Both the position numbers and the translations under genes were made by a program. Below the pieces are notes generated by a model that was given only the letters and a program-made list of their open reading frames with translations, did no database searches and was not told where the DNA came from. Shown here in pieces: positions 29,013 to 39,439 of a stretch of DNA of 64,000 nucleotides. The DNA lies in NCBI RefSeq assembly GCF_016803395.1, contig NZ_JAEVHL010000011.1, positions 1 to 64,000 on the forward strand, read 5' to 3'. The DNA comes from Micromonospora tarensis (GTDB lineage: Bacteria > Actinomycetota > Actinomycetes > Mycobacteriales > Micromonosporaceae). Within the stretch, counting starts at the first letter, position 1; each line of letters starts with the position of its first letter.

Positions 29013-31544
29013 TCAGGAGGCGCCGTCGGCGCGCAGCCGGAACACGTTCGACTCGGCGGAGTCACGCAGCGACCCCAGCACCGCGCCGATCTTGTCCGCC
29101 GGCATCGGCTTGAAGAAGTGGTAGCCCTGCGCGGAGGTGCAGCCCAGCTCGGCCAGGGCCGACCGCTGCTCGGCGGTCTCCACCCCTTCGGCGACCACCC
29201 GGAGCCCCAGCTCGTGCGCGAGGCCGACGGTCGTCCGTACGATCGCCGCGGCCTCCGGCGAGTCGGCCATCCGGATCACGAAGGAACGGTCGACCTTCAA
29301 CTCGTCGACCGCGATCCGGGTGAGGAAGGTCAGCGAGGAGAAGCCGGTGCCGAAGTCGTCGACCGCGAGCTGCACGCCCATCGACCGGAGGGTGGCCAGC
29401 ACCTCGTCGATGACCTCCAGCTCACTCATCACCACCGTCTCGGTGATCTCGAGAACCAGCCGGTGTGGCGGCACCTGGTGGCGGCGCAGCGCGTCGGCGA
29501 TCTCCGCCGGCAGCCGGGGGTCGAGCAGGCTACGCGCCGACAGGTTGACCGAGATCGGGACGTCCAGCCCCTCGCGGGCCCAGTCGGCGGCCACACCGAG
29601 CGCCTTGTTCAGCACATAGCGGGTGAAGGTGCCGAGCTGCTCGCTGTTCTCCACCGGCCGGATGAAGTCGGCCGGGTTCAGCCACCCGCGCCGGGGATGC
29701 TGCCAGCGGATCAACGCCTCCACCCCGGTTGGCGCGCCGGTGGCCAGGTCGACCGCCGGTTGCAACGCCAGCACCAGCTGGTCGTCGACCTTCAAGGCCT
29801 CGCGCAACTCGGCCAGCAGGGCGAGTTGATCCGTGTTGGCCGCGTCCCGGCTGCCGTCGTACGCGGCGACGTTGCCGCCGCCCTCCTTGGCCTGGTACAT
29901 GGCGATGTCGGCGCGGCGCAGCAGCTCGGTCAGGTCGGCGGTGCCCGCGTTGGCCACCACCACCCCGACCGAGACCTCGATCGACATCCGCACGCCGGCC
30001 ACCTCGGTCGGCGCGGCCAGTCGCTCGGCGATCTCGCGGGCCTGGCGCAGCGCGTGAGCCATCGGGGCGGCCCGGTCGCCGAGCACGGGCACCGCCGTGA
30101 GCAGCAGGGCGAACTCGTCGCCACCCAGCCGGCCGAGTAGGTCGCCGGGGCGGACCAGCGCGTTGAGCCGGTTCGAGGTGAGCCGCAGCAGCTGGTCACC
30201 GGCGGCGTGGCCGAGGGTGTCGTTGACCTCTTTGAACTGGTTGATGTCCAGCAGCAGCAGGGCCACCGGGTGGTCGTGGGCGAGCTGCCGCAGCGACTGA
30301 TCGCCCTTGCTCAGCATCGCCGCCCGGTTGGCCAGCCCGGTGAGCGGGTCGTGCACCGCCTCGTACGACGAACGAGCGGTCACCATGCGCAGCTCGCGAT
30401 GGGTCGCGGCGTCGTGCAGCGCGGCGGCGAGCGCGTCGCCGAACGCGGCCACCGCGTCGCGTTCCCGGGCGGTGGGCGGTGCCGAGCGGGGGAACCGGAC
30501 GCGCAGCCGACCGACCGGTGCCGCGCCGACCGACAGCGGGCGGCTCAGCTCGTGCTCGTCCGGCTCCGTCTGGTCCGGTGGGCCCGCCGTCCGGTCGACC
30601 AGTTGACCGCTGGCGTCGCCCCGGTACCGGTGCCACCGACCGTCGGCACGGGCCACCTCGACGTCCACCAGTTCGGCGTTGAACAGCGCCAGCGCCCCGG
30701 TGACCGCCGCGCTGGCCACCCCCCGCTCGTCGAGCTGGTTGAGGGCCGCGGTGGCCTCGGCGAAGGCCCGCCAGGTGCGGCGCTCCTGGTCGGCGCGGAG
30801 CCGGTACCGGTAGGTCTGCTGGAGCAGCCAGAGCAGCGGGGGCAGCAACAGCAGCCAGCGCGGATCGAGCTCCAACAGGGCGACCACCACGAGACCGACC
30901 GCCACGTTGCCGACGAACATCAGCAGTTTGCCGCGCAGCGCGGCGAGCAGCGTCGGCCCGATCGGCAGCCCGTGCCGCAGGCCCAGCGTCACCCCACCCA
31001 GCCAGGCGGTGACCAGGAGGTAGGTGATCGACCCGGCGATCACGGCCAGCGCCAGGATGGGGGTGGGCGGGGAGAGGAACGGACGCCCGAGCGCTGTGGT
31101 CACGGAGACGGCCAGCGCCGTCGCGGCGGCCAGTGACGCGGCGATCCGGACGATCTCCAGAGCCGGGCGGCGGTCGTTGTGCACTGACAGCAGCGTCCAG
31201 GCCAGCCCGGTGCCGAGCAGCGTGGCGGACGGCAGCCAACCGGCCGGGGTCAGATAGAGGCAGACGATCAGCGCCGCCTCGCCCCAGGTGATGCTCACCA
31301 TGCCGGCGGCCGAGCGGAACCGCAGCCGGGCGAGCTGGGCGAGCGCGAGCACGGCGACCGCGATGCCGAAGCGGGCCGGACCGCCGAGGGGGTCGTCGGC
31401 TGGCAACCGGACGGGGATGCTCAGGCCGACCGCGGCGGCGATCACCGCGGTCAGCGTGACGGCGGCGGTGAGCACCAGCAGCCGGCCCGGTGTGCCGCGC
31501 ACGCCGAGGCGATCGAACGGGTCGCCGGGCAGACCGGAGGTCAT
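29013..31544 (-). CDS. Membrane-bound GGDEF-EAL c-di-GMP enzyme
   Basis: An 843-residue protein. Residues 1-230 hold about seven membrane helices, and about 240-390 a GAF-like cytosolic region (EATAALNQLDERGVASAAVTGALALFN). The GGDEF domain is near 410-570 with an intact GRLGGDEFALLL active site, and an EAL domain near 590-835 has GVEALIRW, NLSARS, LEITETVV, VDDFGTGFSS and KVDRSF. Both catalytic sites look competent, so it may make and break c-di-GMP depending on its sensor input. The ATG at 31544 has GGAGGAGG directly upstream. A DosR-like palindrome lies about 90 bp ahead of the start. Confidence 0.93.
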   Translation of the reverse strand: MTSGLPGDPFDRLGVRGTPGRLLVLTAAVTLTAVIAAAVGLSIPVRLPADDPLGGPARFGIAVAVLALAQLARLRFRSAAGMVSITWGEAALIVCLYLTPAGWLPSATLLGTGLAWTLLSVHNDRRPALEIVRIAASLAAATALAVSVTTALGRPFLSPPTPILALAVIAGSITYLLVTAWLGGVTLGLRHGLPIGPTLLAALRGKLLMFVGNVAVGLVVVALLELDPRWLLLLPPLLWLLQQTYRYRLRADQERRTWRAFAEATAALNQLDERGVASAAVTGALALFNAELVDVEVARADGRWHRYRGDASGQLVDRTAGPPDQTEPDEHELSRPLSVGAAPVGRLRVRFPRSAPPTARERDAVAAFGDALAAALHDAATHRELRMVTARSSYEAVHDPLTGLANRAAMLSKGDQSLRQLAHDHPVALLLLDINQFKEVNDTLGHAAGDQLLRLTSNRLNALVRPGDLLGRLGGDEFALLLTAVPVLGDRAAPMAHALRQAREIAERLAAPTEVAGVRMSIEVSVGVVVANAGTADLTELLRRADIAMYQAKEGGGNVAAYDGSRDAANTDQLALLAELREALKVDDQLVLALQPAVDLATGAPTGVEALIRWQHPRRGWLNPADFIRPVENSEQLGTFTRYVLNKALGVAADWAREGLDVPISVNLSARSLLDPRLPAEIADALRRHQVPPHRLVLEITETVVMSELEVIDEVLATLRSMGVQLAVDDFGTGFSSLTFLTRIAVDELKVDRSFVIRMADSPEAAAIVRTTVGLAHELGLRVVAEGVETAEQRSALAELGCTSAQGYHFFKPMPADKIGAVLGSLRDSAESNVFRLRADGAS

Positions 31545-31631
31545 CGACCTCCTCCGTCAGCCGACCGCCCGGCCTGGCGGCGGGCGGCCGGTGCTGTGCT
31601 GGTCATCGGCGCCCCCTTCCGCACACGGCTC

Positions 31632-31647
31632 GGGAACTTTTGGTCCC
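31632..31647. promoter_or_regulatory. DosR/DevR-like imperfect palindrome
   Basis: GGGAACTTTTGGTCCC resembles the GGGACTWWAGTCCC operator of the DosR dormancy regulator, with two extra central bases. It is 88-103 bp upstream of the GGDEF-EAL start. No DosR-type regulator is in the window. Confidence 0.25.
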
Positions 31648-31723
31648 CCCGGCGGAAGGCTAAGCCAAACCGGGTAGCCGCAACAGGGGGCGACCAACCG
31701 GTTCGGCGTGATTCACGCGCGGA

Positions 31724-32017
31724 CTACCCGTTCCGCTGCTGCTGGTGCCCGTTGGGAGCGGGCGTGGATGAATCCCGCCCTCCCGTCCCGTCTGTCGGAT
31801 CGACGACTGACGCGTCGGCCCTGCTCGGGTCGGTCGGCCCCGCCTGCTGAGAGAAACGATCGGGCAGGCGGCGCAGCCGAGAGTTCATGTTGCGGATCAG
31901 CAGGATGGTCGCGGTGGCCAACAGCAGGATGAGGAAGAGACCCATCGGGCCGGCCAGACCACCCGTGCGGGTGTCTCCGAAGTTGTTCTCCGCGAGCACC
32001 TGGGCAGCGGTCAGCAT
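31724..32017 (-). CDS. Small conserved membrane protein beside mca
   Basis: A 97-residue protein with a short outside segment (LTAAQVLAENNFGDTRTGG), one membrane helix (GPMGLFLILLLATATILLI) and a basic cytoplasmic stretch (RNMNSRLRRLPDRF). It ends in an acidic and Gln-rich tail. A small membrane protein of this shape sits between mca and the DUF255 gene in mycobacteria too (recalled, Rv1083). It is on the same strand as mca, 47 bp downstream, so probably co-transcribed. Function unknown. Confidence 0.75.
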   Translation of the reverse strand: MLTAAQVLAENNFGDTRTGGLAGPMGLFLILLLATATILLIRNMNSRLRRLPDRFSQQAGPTDPSRADASVVDPTDGTGGRDSSTPAPNGHQQQRNG

Positions 32018-32064
32018 GGCGTTCCTCCGATGTGCGGTTGGTAATCAGGGTAGCTCCGCCGGAA

Positions 32065-32946
32065 TCAGCGGGCGTGGGCCGTCTCCCGTACCCCCGCGAA
32101 GAGATCGGACTCGGGCATCGGGCTGTCGACCACCGAGCGGGCCAGCTGGAAATCCTCGGTGGGCCAGGCCCGCTGTTGCAGCTCCATCGGGACGTGGAAC
32201 CAGAAGCCGTCCGGGTCGACCTGGGTGGCGTGCGCGCGCAGCGCGTCGTCGCGGACCGGGAAGTATTCGGCGCACTCGACCCGGGTGGTGATCCGCGGGC
32301 CCTTGTCCGGCCGGTCCTCCCACCGGGTGAGCCACTCCTCGTACGGCGACTCCAGGCCGGCGGCCAGCATGCCCTCGTGCAACGCCATGATCTTGGCCTT
32401 GGAGAAGCCGATGTCGTAGTAGAGCTTCAACGGCTGCCACGGCGCGCCCAGCTCCGGGTAGCGCTCCGGGTCACCGGCGGCCTCGAACGCGGCCACGCTC
32501 ACCTTGTGGCACATGATGTGGTCCGGGTGCGGGTAGCCGCCCTCTTCGTCGTACGTGGTCACCACGTGCGGACGGAACTCACGCATCAGGCGGACCAGTG
32601 GGCCGGCGGCCACCTCGACGTCCTGGAGGGCGAAGCAGCCTCCGGGCAACGGCGGCAGCGGGTCACCCTCGGGCAGACCCGAGTCGACGAAGCCGAGCCA
32701 GGCCTGGTCGACGCCGAGGATCGCCCGGGCGGCGTCCATCTCGGCACGGCGGATGTCGGCGATGTTGGCCCACACGTCCGGTCGGTCGAGCTTCGGGTTG
32801 AGCACGCTCCCGCGCTCGCCGCCCGTGCACGTCACGACCAGGACGTCCACCCCCTGTGCGACATACTTCGCCGTCGTCGCCGCACCCTTGCTCGACTCGT
32901 CGTCCGGGTGCGCGTGCACGGCCATGAGACGCAGTTGCTCTGCCAA
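32065..32946 (-). CDS. mca: Mycothiol S-conjugate amidase
   Basis: Zinc amidase that cleaves mycothiol S-conjugates so the toxic part is exported as a mercapturic acid. The zinc site AVHAHPDDE is at residues 9-17 and the second ligand set is [22 protein letters not shown] and [19 protein letters not shown] are typical of Mca rather than the deacetylase MshB. The length of 293 residues fits (about 288 in M. tuberculosis). The TTG at 32946 has GAGGAG nine bases ahead; longer upstream frames lack a site. Its presence shows that the host makes mycothiol, a marker of actinobacteria. Confidence 0.93.
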   Translation of the reverse strand: MAEQLRLMAVHAHPDDESSKGAATTAKYVAQGVDVLVVTCTGGERGSVLNPKLDRPDVWANIADIRRAEMDAARAILGVDQAWLGFVDSGLPEGDPLPPLPGGCFALQDVEVAAGPLVRLMREFRPHVVTTYDEEGGYPHPDHIMCHKVSVAAFEAAGDPERYPELGAPWQPLKLYYDIGFSKAKIMALHEGMLAAGLESPYEEWLTRWEDRPDKGPRITTRVECAEYFPVRDDALRAHATQVDPDGFWFHVPMELQQRAWPTEDFQLARSVVDSPMPESDLFAGVRETAHAR

Positions 32947-33148
32947 CTTCGGCGCTCCTCGTCTGTGCCGGACGGTGGACCCGACCGGGCTCGACCGGCT
33001 GACCTGCCGGGATCGTTGCTCACCACACTCGGTCACCGGCCACCAGCGCAGGCACGACCTGCCATTCCTGCCGCTGGACCGGGTGGGAGGATGGGATTCT
33101 GTCATTCTTGCCGATGAGGCCGACAACAACGCCAGGAGATACCCGCCG

Positions 33149-33589
33149 GTGACCGAGACGCACACCACAATTTCGCCGAGCGCACCGGTATTCCCGGTCG
33201 GGCGTTACGGCCGGCGCCGGGCACCGGGCGGACGTCGCCGCCGGCTGATCTCGGCCACGGTGGCGCTGCTCCTGCTGCTCGGGACGCTGACCGTGATCTC
33301 GGTCCGGCTCTACCGCCAGTACGGCGACCCGGTCTACGACGCCCAGGTGATCACGTACACCGACATCACGGACAAGCAGGTGCTTGTCGACTTCCGGGTG
33401 ACCGTGCCGCCGGGCGGATCGGCGGTCTGCGTGCTGCGGGCCCGGGACCGTTCGGGCGCCGAGGTGGGCCGGGCACAGCTCACCGTGACCGCTGATCCCG
33501 GCGACCGGCATGTCACCACCCGGCACCGCCTGGCCACCACCGCGCGGCCGTTCATCGGCGAGGTTCTGCGCTGCCAAGCACCGTCCTGA
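33149..33589 (+). CDS. DUF4307 membrane-anchored protein
   Basis: A 146-residue protein: Arg-rich cytoplasmic N-terminus, one membrane helix ([20 protein letters not shown]), and an extracytoplasmic beta-rich domain with [34 protein letters not shown], the DUF4307 signature. The GTG at 33149 has AGGAG well placed upstream. It is divergent from mca and followed by greA, the same neighbours as in other actinobacteria. No function is established for the family. Confidence 0.88.
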   Translation: MTETHTTISPSAPVFPVGRYGRRRAPGGRRRRLISATVALLLLLGTLTVISVRLYRQYGDPVYDAQVITYTDITDKQVLVDFRVTVPPGGSAVCVLRARDRSGAEVGRAQLTVTADPGDRHVTTRHRLATTARPFIGEVLRCQAPS

Positions 33590-33745
33590 GCTGCCCGAAC
33601 AGCATCGACGACGGAGCCGGACGGGCGCCTACCACGGGTAGCGGATCCGGACACCTGTGGTGATGGCCGACACGCTGTGTCGTAGCGCACTGGTAACTTG
33701 GTAGTTCACCTGTTCGCCAGCCACGCACAACTGAGGAGAACGCCT

Positions 33746-34243
33746 GTGTCCACTGGCAACGAGGCGCCCGCCACCTGGCTGTCGCAGGACGCGTACGACC
33801 GCCTCCAGGCCGAGCTCGACGAGCACATCGCCAACCGTCCGGCGATCGCAGCCGAGATCAACGCCCGGCGCGAGGAGGGCGACCTGCGGGAGAACGGCGG
33901 CTACCACGCCGCCCGGGAAGAGCAGGGCAAGGCCGAGGGTCGCATCCGCTACCTACAGGAGCTGCTCCGCACCGCGAAGGTCGGCGAGGCGCCGACGGCG
34001 GACGCGGTGTCGCCCGGCATGGTCGTGACGATCTACTTCGACGACGACACCGACGACACCGAGACCTTCCTGCTCGGCTCCCGGGAGATCGCGGCCACCA
34101 CCGACCTGACCGTCTACAGCCCCGAGTCGGCGCTCGGCAAGGCGATCCTGGGCGGGCGCGCCGGGCAGACCTGCACCTACACGGCGCCGAGCGGGGCCGA
34201 CATCAAGGTGACAGTGGTCAGCTTCGAGCCGTTCTCCGGCTGA
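33746..34243 (+). CDS. greA: Transcription elongation factor GreA
   Basis: Rescues backtracked RNA polymerase by stimulating transcript cleavage. The 165-residue protein has the N-terminal coiled-coil, with the acidic tip in ARREEGDLRENGGYHAAREEQ and two conserved acidic residues. The C-terminal FKBP-like domain contains YSPESALGKAILGGRAG. The GTG at 33746 has GAGGAG upstream. It is followed by a strong bidirectional hairpin that ends in the last codons of convergent ilvA. Confidence 0.95.
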   Translation: MSTGNEAPATWLSQDAYDRLQAELDEHIANRPAIAAEINARREEGDLRENGGYHAAREEQGKAEGRIRYLQELLRTAKVGEAPTADAVSPGMVVTIYFDDDTDDTETFLLGSREIAATTDLTVYSPESALGKAILGGRAGQTCTYTAPSGADIKVTVVSFEPFSG

Positions 34244-34280
34244 CCGTCGCCGGTCGCACCACCCGCTCCACCGCAGCTTC

Positions 34281-34314
34281 CCGAGGCGTGGCACCTTCCG
34301 GTGTCACGCCTCGG
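34281..34314. terminator. Bidirectional terminator shared by greA and ilvA
   Basis: ccgaggcgtggcacc pairs with ggtgtcacgcctcgg (one mismatch, loop ttcc). The right arm overlaps the stop and last codons of ilvA on the minus strand. Confidence 0.65.
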
Positions 34315-35524
34315 CCGCGAAGACCACCTGGTAGCCGCTGGCCCGCAACGCGCTGATCAGCGTGTCCGAGTGCTCCACGCCGCGGGTCTCCACCGACAGC
34401 GCCACCTCCACCTCGCCGAGGCCGAGGTGCGGGTTGGCCCGCTGGTGCTCCACGTCCACCACGTTCGCCCGGTGCTCGGCGATCTGGCTGAGCAGCGACG
34501 CGAGTTGCCCCGGCCGGTCCGAACAGCGGACTGTCACTCGCAGGTAGCGGCCGGCGGCGGCCAACCCGTGCTCGATCACCCGCAGCATCAGCAACGGGTC
34601 GATGTTGCCCCCGGAGAGCACCGCGACCACCGGTGTCTCCACCTCGACCACGCCGGCCAGCAACGCGGCGACACCCACCGCGCCGGCCGGCTCGACCACC
34701 TGCTTGCCGCGCTCCAGCATCATCAGCAGGGCCCGGGAGATGTCCTCCTCGGAGACCGTGACGATCTCGTCCACCAGCTCGCGCACGTGCTTGAAGGTGA
34801 TATCCCCCGGCCGGCCGACCGCGATGCCGTCGGCGATGGTGGCGAAGGCGGGCAGCCGGACCGGCTCCCCGGCGACCAACGAGGGCGGGAACGCCGCCGC
34901 GCCGGCCGCCTGGACGCCGATGATCCGGACGTCCGGCCGCAGCGCTCTCGCGGCGACCGCCAGGCCCGAGATCAGACCGCCGCCACCCACCCCGGTGATG
35001 ATCGTCTTGACGTCCGGGCACTGTTCCAGGATCTCCAGCGCCACAGTGCCCTGCCCGGCGATCACGTCGGGGTGGTCGAACGGGTGGATCAGCACCGCCC
35101 CGGTGCGCTCGGCGTAGGTGTGCGCCGCGACCAGCGACTCGTCGACGGTGTTGCCGGCCAACTCGACCTGCGCGCCGTACCCCTTGGTCGCGGCCACCTT
35201 CGGCAGCGGGGCGTTGACCGGCATGAAGACGGTGGCGTGCGTGCCGACCAGGCCAGCGGCGAGGGCCACGCCCTGCGCGTGGTTGCCCGCGCTCGCCGCG
35301 ACCACGCCGCGCTCCCGCTCGGCCGCCGACAACCGGGAGATCCGCACGTACGCGCCCCGCACCTTGTACGAGCCGGCCCGTTGCACGTTCTCGCACTTGA
35401 GCCAGGTCGGCCCACCCAGTGCCGCGCTGAGCGGGCGGGAGGGTTCCAGCGGGGTGGTGCGGGTGACGCCAGCGAGCAACTCCCGTGCGGCCCGCACGTC
35501 GTCGAGACCGACCAGTTCCGTCAT
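34304..35524 (-). CDS. ilvA: Threonine ammonia-lyase with ACT domain
   Basis: PLP enzyme that deaminates L-threonine to 2-oxobutanoate, for isoleucine synthesis or threonine breakdown. The Schiff-base lysine is in RAGSYKVRGAYVR, SAGNHAQGVALAA follows, and the phosphate-binding glycine loop is GVGGGGLISGLA. One ACT domain is at about residues 325-400 (YLRVTVRCSDRPGQLASLLSQIAEHRANVVDVEHQR). The 406-residue length with a single ACT matches the shorter TdcB-like form found in actinobacteria, so feedback by isoleucine may differ from the E. coli IlvA type. It lies in a same-strand run behind metB and the amidase. Confidence 0.92.
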   Translation of the reverse strand: MTELVGLDDVRAARELLAGVTRTTPLEPSRPLSAALGGPTWLKCENVQRAGSYKVRGAYVRISRLSAAERERGVVAASAGNHAQGVALAAGLVGTHATVFMPVNAPLPKVAATKGYGAQVELAGNTVDESLVAAHTYAERTGAVLIHPFDHPDVIAGQGTVALEILEQCPDVKTIITGVGGGGLISGLAVAARALRPDVRIIGVQAAGAAAFPPSLVAGEPVRLPAFATIADGIAVGRPGDITFKHVRELVDEIVTVSEEDISRALLMMLERGKQVVEPAGAVGVAALLAGVVEVETPVVAVLSGGNIDPLLMLRVIEHGLAAAGRYLRVTVRCSDRPGQLASLLSQIAEHRANVVDVEHQRANPHLGLGEVEVALSVETRGVEHSDTLISALRASGYQVVFAAEA

Positions 35525-35588
35525 GCCCCGATCGTGCCACCCGCCGCCGGAGCCGTCGGCGGCGACACCGGGGCCACCGGCTCGACGG

Positions 35589-36998
35589 TCAGACGCCGGT
35601 CGGTGAGCCCGCGTCGACCAGGGGGTAGCCGGGGGCGTGCCGCGTCCACGGTGCGGCCATCTCGAACTGCCCGGCCACGCCGAGCAGCAGCAGCTCCGAG
35701 CCGGGTGGACCGACCAGTTGCACGGCGACCGGCAGGCCGTCCGGGCGGCGGCCGACCGGCACCACGACCGCCGGCAGGCCGGCGATGTTCCACGGGGCGG
35801 CGTACGGGGCGTACCGGATGTTGGCGCTCATGTTCGCCCGCCAGGACCGCCCCGACCAGCGTGCCGCCTCCGGTGGCGCGGTGGCCAGCGCCGGGGTGAG
35901 CAGCAGGTCGACCGAGTGGTCGGTGAAGAAGTCGACCGACCGTTGCCGCCAGCCGGCCCGGTCCGCCTCCCGCACGTAGCCGCGGCGCTGCGCCCACTCA
36001 CCCAACGTGACGTGCCGCCGGGTACGCCGTTGCAGGCCGCGCCGGTCCACCCCGGAGGCGCGGACGTCGCTGGCGGCGGCGGCCAGCCAGGTGGCGATGC
36101 CCTGCAGGCCGAGCGCGGTGGGGTAGACCGGGTCGGCGGGCACCGTGTCGTGCCCGGCGGCGGCGAGAAGCCGACCGGCGGCGGCGACCGCGTCCCGGTT
36201 GGGCGCGTCAGGTGTGACACCCCGCACCGGGGAGCGCAGCGAGACGCCCACCCGCAGGCGTTGCGGCGGAACCAGCTTCTCCGGACGCCGGCCGGCGAGC
36301 ACCGAGAAGCCGACGGCCGCGTCGGCGACAGTGCTGGTCAGCATGCCGTGCTCGGTGAGGCCGAACCAGTCGTCCGCGCCGAGCTGGCACGGCACCACGC
36401 CGCGACCGGGCTTGAGCCCGACCAGCCCGCAACAGGCGGCGGGAATCCGGATCGAGCCGAGACCGTCGTTGGCGTGCGCGATCGGCACCAGCCCGGCGGC
36501 GACCGCCGCGGCGGCGCCACCGGAGGACCCGCCCGGGGTACGCGTGCTGTCCCACGGGTTACGGGTCACCGCGCTGTCGTCGTCGGTGACTGCCCACAGC
36601 CCCAGCTCCGGCATCCGGGTCACGCCGAGGATCACCGCGCCGGCGCCGCGCAGCCGGCGCACCACCTCGTGGTCGGCCTCCGCGACGTCGGTGCGGGCGG
36701 CGGCCGACCCGTTCCAGGTGGGCAGGCCGGCGACGGGGGTGTTCTCCTTGACCGCCACCGGGACCCCGGCCAGCGGCAGGTTGGCCAGGTCCTCCTGCTC
36801 GTCGACCTTCTCCGCCTCGGTGATCGCCTCGCCGCCGCGAACGGCGCGGAAGGCGGCCAGGTCCCGGTCGGCCCGGGAGATGTACTCAAGGTGGTCGGCG
36901 ACGACCTGGGTTGCCGAGACGTCGCCCCGGCGTACGCCCCGGGCGATCTGCTTGGCGGTCGCCCCGACCCAGGTCGCCATGATGTCCTGCACGGCCAT
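35589..36998 (-). CDS. Amidase signature family protein
   Basis: A 469-residue serine amidase with the Ser-cisSer-Lys triad: lysine in [12 protein letters not shown], and the serines in [18 protein letters not shown]. The oxyanion region is [24 protein letters not shown], and the C-terminal stretch is [13 protein letters not shown]. Substrates of such amidases cannot be read from sequence. It is not GatA, since no gatB or gatC is near and the C-terminus differs. It starts 12 bp after metB on the same strand, so it is probably part of the same operon. Confidence 0.88.
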   Translation of the reverse strand: MAVQDIMATWVGATAKQIARGVRRGDVSATQVVADHLEYISRADRDLAAFRAVRGGEAITEAEKVDEQEDLANLPLAGVPVAVKENTPVAGLPTWNGSAAARTDVAEADHEVVRRLRGAGAVILGVTRMPELGLWAVTDDDSAVTRNPWDSTRTPGGSSGGAAAAVAAGLVPIAHANDGLGSIRIPAACCGLVGLKPGRGVVPCQLGADDWFGLTEHGMLTSTVADAAVGFSVLAGRRPEKLVPPQRLRVGVSLRSPVRGVTPDAPNRDAVAAAGRLLAAAGHDTVPADPVYPTALGLQGIATWLAAAASDVRASGVDRRGLQRRTRRHVTLGEWAQRRGYVREADRAGWRQRSVDFFTDHSVDLLLTPALATAPPEAARWSGRSWRANMSANIRYAPYAAPWNIAGLPAVVVPVGRRPDGLPVAVQLVGPPGSELLLLGVAGQFEMAAPWTRHAPGYPLVDAGSPTGV

Positions 36999-37010
36999 CC
37001 TCCCCAGCGG

Positions 37011-38153
37011 TCAGCCCAACGCCTGCTCCAGATCGGCGAGTAGGTCGTCGACCGTCTCGATGCCGACAGACAGTCGCACGAGATCGCCGGGAACTTCAAG
37101 CGGCGAGCCGGCAGCACTTGCGTGTGTCATCCGACCCGGGTGCTCGATCAGGGATTCCACGCCGCCCAGCGACTCGGCGAGCACGAAGAGCCGGGCGCGG
37201 TTGCAGATGTCCACCGCGTGCTCCTCACCGCCGGCGGCGCGGAACGAGATCATCCCGCCGAACCGGCGCATCTGCTTGGCGGCCACCTCGTGACCTGGGT
37301 GCGACGGCAGCCCCGGGTAGATCACCTGCGCCACCTTGGCGTGCCCCTCCAGGTACCCGGCGAGCCGCTCGGCGTTGTCGCAGTGCCGGTCCATGCGTAC
37401 CCCGAGGGTCTTGATGCCGCGCAGGGTGAGCCAGGCGTCGAACGGGCCGTTGATCGCGCCCATCGCGTTCTGGTGGTAGCGCAGCTCCTCACCGAGCGCG
37501 GCGTCGGCGACGACGAGCGCGCCACCGACCACGTCCGAGTGCCCGCCGATGTACTTGGTGGTGGAGTGCACCACCACGTCCGCGCCGTGCGCGATCGGCT
37601 GTTGCAGGTACGGCGAGGCGAAGGTGTTGTCCACCACCAGCAGCGCGCCCGCGTCGTGCGCCACGGCGGCCAGCGCGGCGATGTCGGCGATGCCGAGCAG
37701 CGGGTTGGTCGGCGTCTCCACCCAGACGATCTTCGTGCGCCCCGGCTGCACGGCCGCCCGGACCGCGGCCGGGTCGGAGACCTTCGCCGGGGTGAACTCC
37801 AGGCCCCACCGCTGGGCGACCCGGGCGAAGAGCCGGTACGTGCCGCCGTACGCGTCGTCCGGGATCACCACGTGGTCGCCGGGCTGGCACACGGCCCGCA
37901 GCAGGGTGTCCTCGGCCGCCAGGCCGCTGGCGAAGGCGAGCCCCACCGGCCCGCCCTCCAGCGCCGCCAGGCACTCCTGGAGCGCGTCCCGGGTCGGGTT
38001 GCCCGAGCGGCTGTACTCGTAGCCGAGGCGGGGCGCGCCGACGGCGTCCTGCGCGTACGTGCTGGTCTGGTAGATCGGTGGGATCACCGCGCCGGTGCGG
38101 GCCTCAGGATCCTGACCGGCGTGGATGGCGAGCGTCTCGAAGCCGTGACTCAT
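37011..38153 (-). CDS. metB: Cystathionine gamma-synthase
   Basis: PLP enzyme of the Cys/Met metabolism class, joining an activated homoserine to cysteine to make cystathionine. The 380-residue protein starts [21 protein letters not shown]. It has [32 protein letters not shown] and the lysine motif [19 protein letters not shown], and it ends [18 protein letters not shown]. Lyase and synthase forms cannot be fully separated by sequence, but the presence of cbs 4.5 kb away and the mycobacterial order metB-cbs support the synthase or reverse transsulfuration role. Confidence 0.9.
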   Translation of the reverse strand: MSHGFETLAIHAGQDPEARTGAVIPPIYQTSTYAQDAVGAPRLGYEYSRSGNPTRDALQECLAALEGGPVGLAFASGLAAEDTLLRAVCQPGDHVVIPDDAYGGTYRLFARVAQRWGLEFTPAKVSDPAAVRAAVQPGRTKIVWVETPTNPLLGIADIAALAAVAHDAGALLVVDNTFASPYLQQPIAHGADVVVHSTTKYIGGHSDVVGGALVVADAALGEELRYHQNAMGAINGPFDAWLTLRGIKTLGVRMDRHCDNAERLAGYLEGHAKVAQVIYPGLPSHPGHEVAAKQMRRFGGMISFRAAGGEEHAVDICNRARLFVLAESLGGVESLIEHPGRMTHASAAGSPLEVPGDLVRLSVGIETVDDLLADLEQALG

Positions 38154-38264
38154 GCTGGTGAGGCTAGCGCCCCGTCCCGAGGGCTGGAACGCAACCGCGC
38201 ACCCGGGTGGGGGCCGGACCGAACGGTCGACCCCCGAGCGCCGACCTGTGCCCCGGCGCGCCGG

Positions 38265-39311
38265 TCAGCCGACCGGGACGGGCAGGACGTGCAGGGTGGC
38301 CTGGGTGACGCCGGTCCAGTCGTAGCCGACCGCGTAGAGCCTTGCACCGTTCGGGGACCAGGCCAGCGCGCCGGAGCTGAGCTCGTCACCGAGCTCGAAA
38401 CGGGCCAGCTCGGTGCCGTCCGGGGTGAAGACGAAGACGTCCGGGTCGTAGCTGGCGTCCGCCCCGCCGGCGATCCGGGTGCCGTCGCGGGAGACCTCGA
38501 CCGCGTTCGGGTACGCGCCGGTGGGGAACGTCGCGGACGGGGTGGTGATGTCCGCGAACGGGAACGCCTGCACCTCGTAGGGCGCACCGGCGGCGGTGTA
38601 GAGGGTGGTGCCGGTCGGGTCGAGGGCGACGTCCCGCAGGTTGCTGCCCACCACCGACCAGGCGTTCGTCCGCAGCGTGGTGAGCGCACCCGCGGTGCCG
38701 ATGCCGTAGGCGTACACCGACGCCGGGCTCAACCCCGGCTGCCCGGCGAGCAGCACCGACCGGTTCTGGCCGGCCGCGGCGAGCAGCGGAAAGTCATGGA
38801 AGTCCTGCTCGGCCACCCGGGTGGTCAGCCGGGCCGGTTGGCGGCCGAGGTCGATCTGGCCGATGTTGCCGCCCCACTGGTCGCAGCCGTAGCCGAACCA
38901 CAGGTAGCGCCCAGTCAACGCCAGCGACGACGGGCACTCGCCGGCGCCGGTGTCGTAGCGGGCGGACTCGACGAGCGAGCCGGTGTCGAAGGCGGCGATG
39001 GCGTTGGCGGTGGGCAGCGCCACGTAGAGCGTCCGCCGGTCGGCGCTGAGCAGCAGGTCGGTGGGGCCGGGCAGGCCCGCCAGGGTGCCGACCACCTCTC
39101 CGGTCGCGCTGGTCACCACGACGTCCGTGGACGAGCGGCCACCGCTGACGAAGACCCGGTCGCCGGCCGACACCACGTCGGCCACCGTCTTCAGCGGCAG
39201 CGGGGTCGCGGTCGGCGCGGCGGCGGCCTGGGCCTGGCCCGGAACCGCGCCGGTGAGCAGCCCGGCGGTCAACGCCGCCAGCGCCAGACTGATGCCTCTT
39301 CTGATGTGCAA
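38265..39311 (-). CDS. Secreted beta-propeller (YncE/lactonase-like) protein
   Basis: A secreted 348-residue protein. The TTG at 39311 has AAGGGACG ahead and gives a clean signal peptide (HIRRGISLALAALTAGLLTG then AVPGQAQA). The mature part shows repeated blades with LLLSADRRTLYVALPTANAIAAFD, LRDVALDPTGTTLYTAAGAP, AVEVSRDGTRIAGG and GALAWSPNGARLYAVGYD, the pattern of YncE or lactonase propellers. Its partner is unknown. It may be an extracellular binding protein. It is divergent from the HIT gene. Confidence 0.8.
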   Translation of the reverse strand: MHIRRGISLALAALTAGLLTGAVPGQAQAAAAPTATPLPLKTVADVVSAGDRVFVSGGRSSTDVVVTSATGEVVGTLAGLPGPTDLLLSADRRTLYVALPTANAIAAFDTGSLVESARYDTGAGECPSSLALTGRYLWFGYGCDQWGGNIGQIDLGRQPARLTTRVAEQDFHDFPLLAAAGQNRSVLLAGQPGLSPASVYAYGIGTAGALTTLRTNAWSVVGSNLRDVALDPTGTTLYTAAGAPYEVQAFPFADITTPSATFPTGAYPNAVEVSRDGTRIAGGADASYDPDVFVFTPDGTELARFELGDELSSGALAWSPNGARLYAVGYDWTGVTQATLHVLPVPVG

Positions 39312-39439
39312 GGTTCGTCCCTTCGGAGCGTCGCCACAGCACGTCACCCCCGTGCTGATCTATTCGCATTGATAAGTACCACAGGCGTCCGACACGCAGA
39401 GGGCGCCGCCTCCCGGAAGCTCCGGCATAGCCTGGGCGG

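Noticed and set aside
31545..31723. Possible c-di-GMP (GEMM) riboswitch upstream of the GGDEF-EAL gene
   Set aside because: A tract such as cggaaggctaagccaaaccggg is suggestive, but the conserved tetraloop-receptor and core order of GEMM are not present on either strand.
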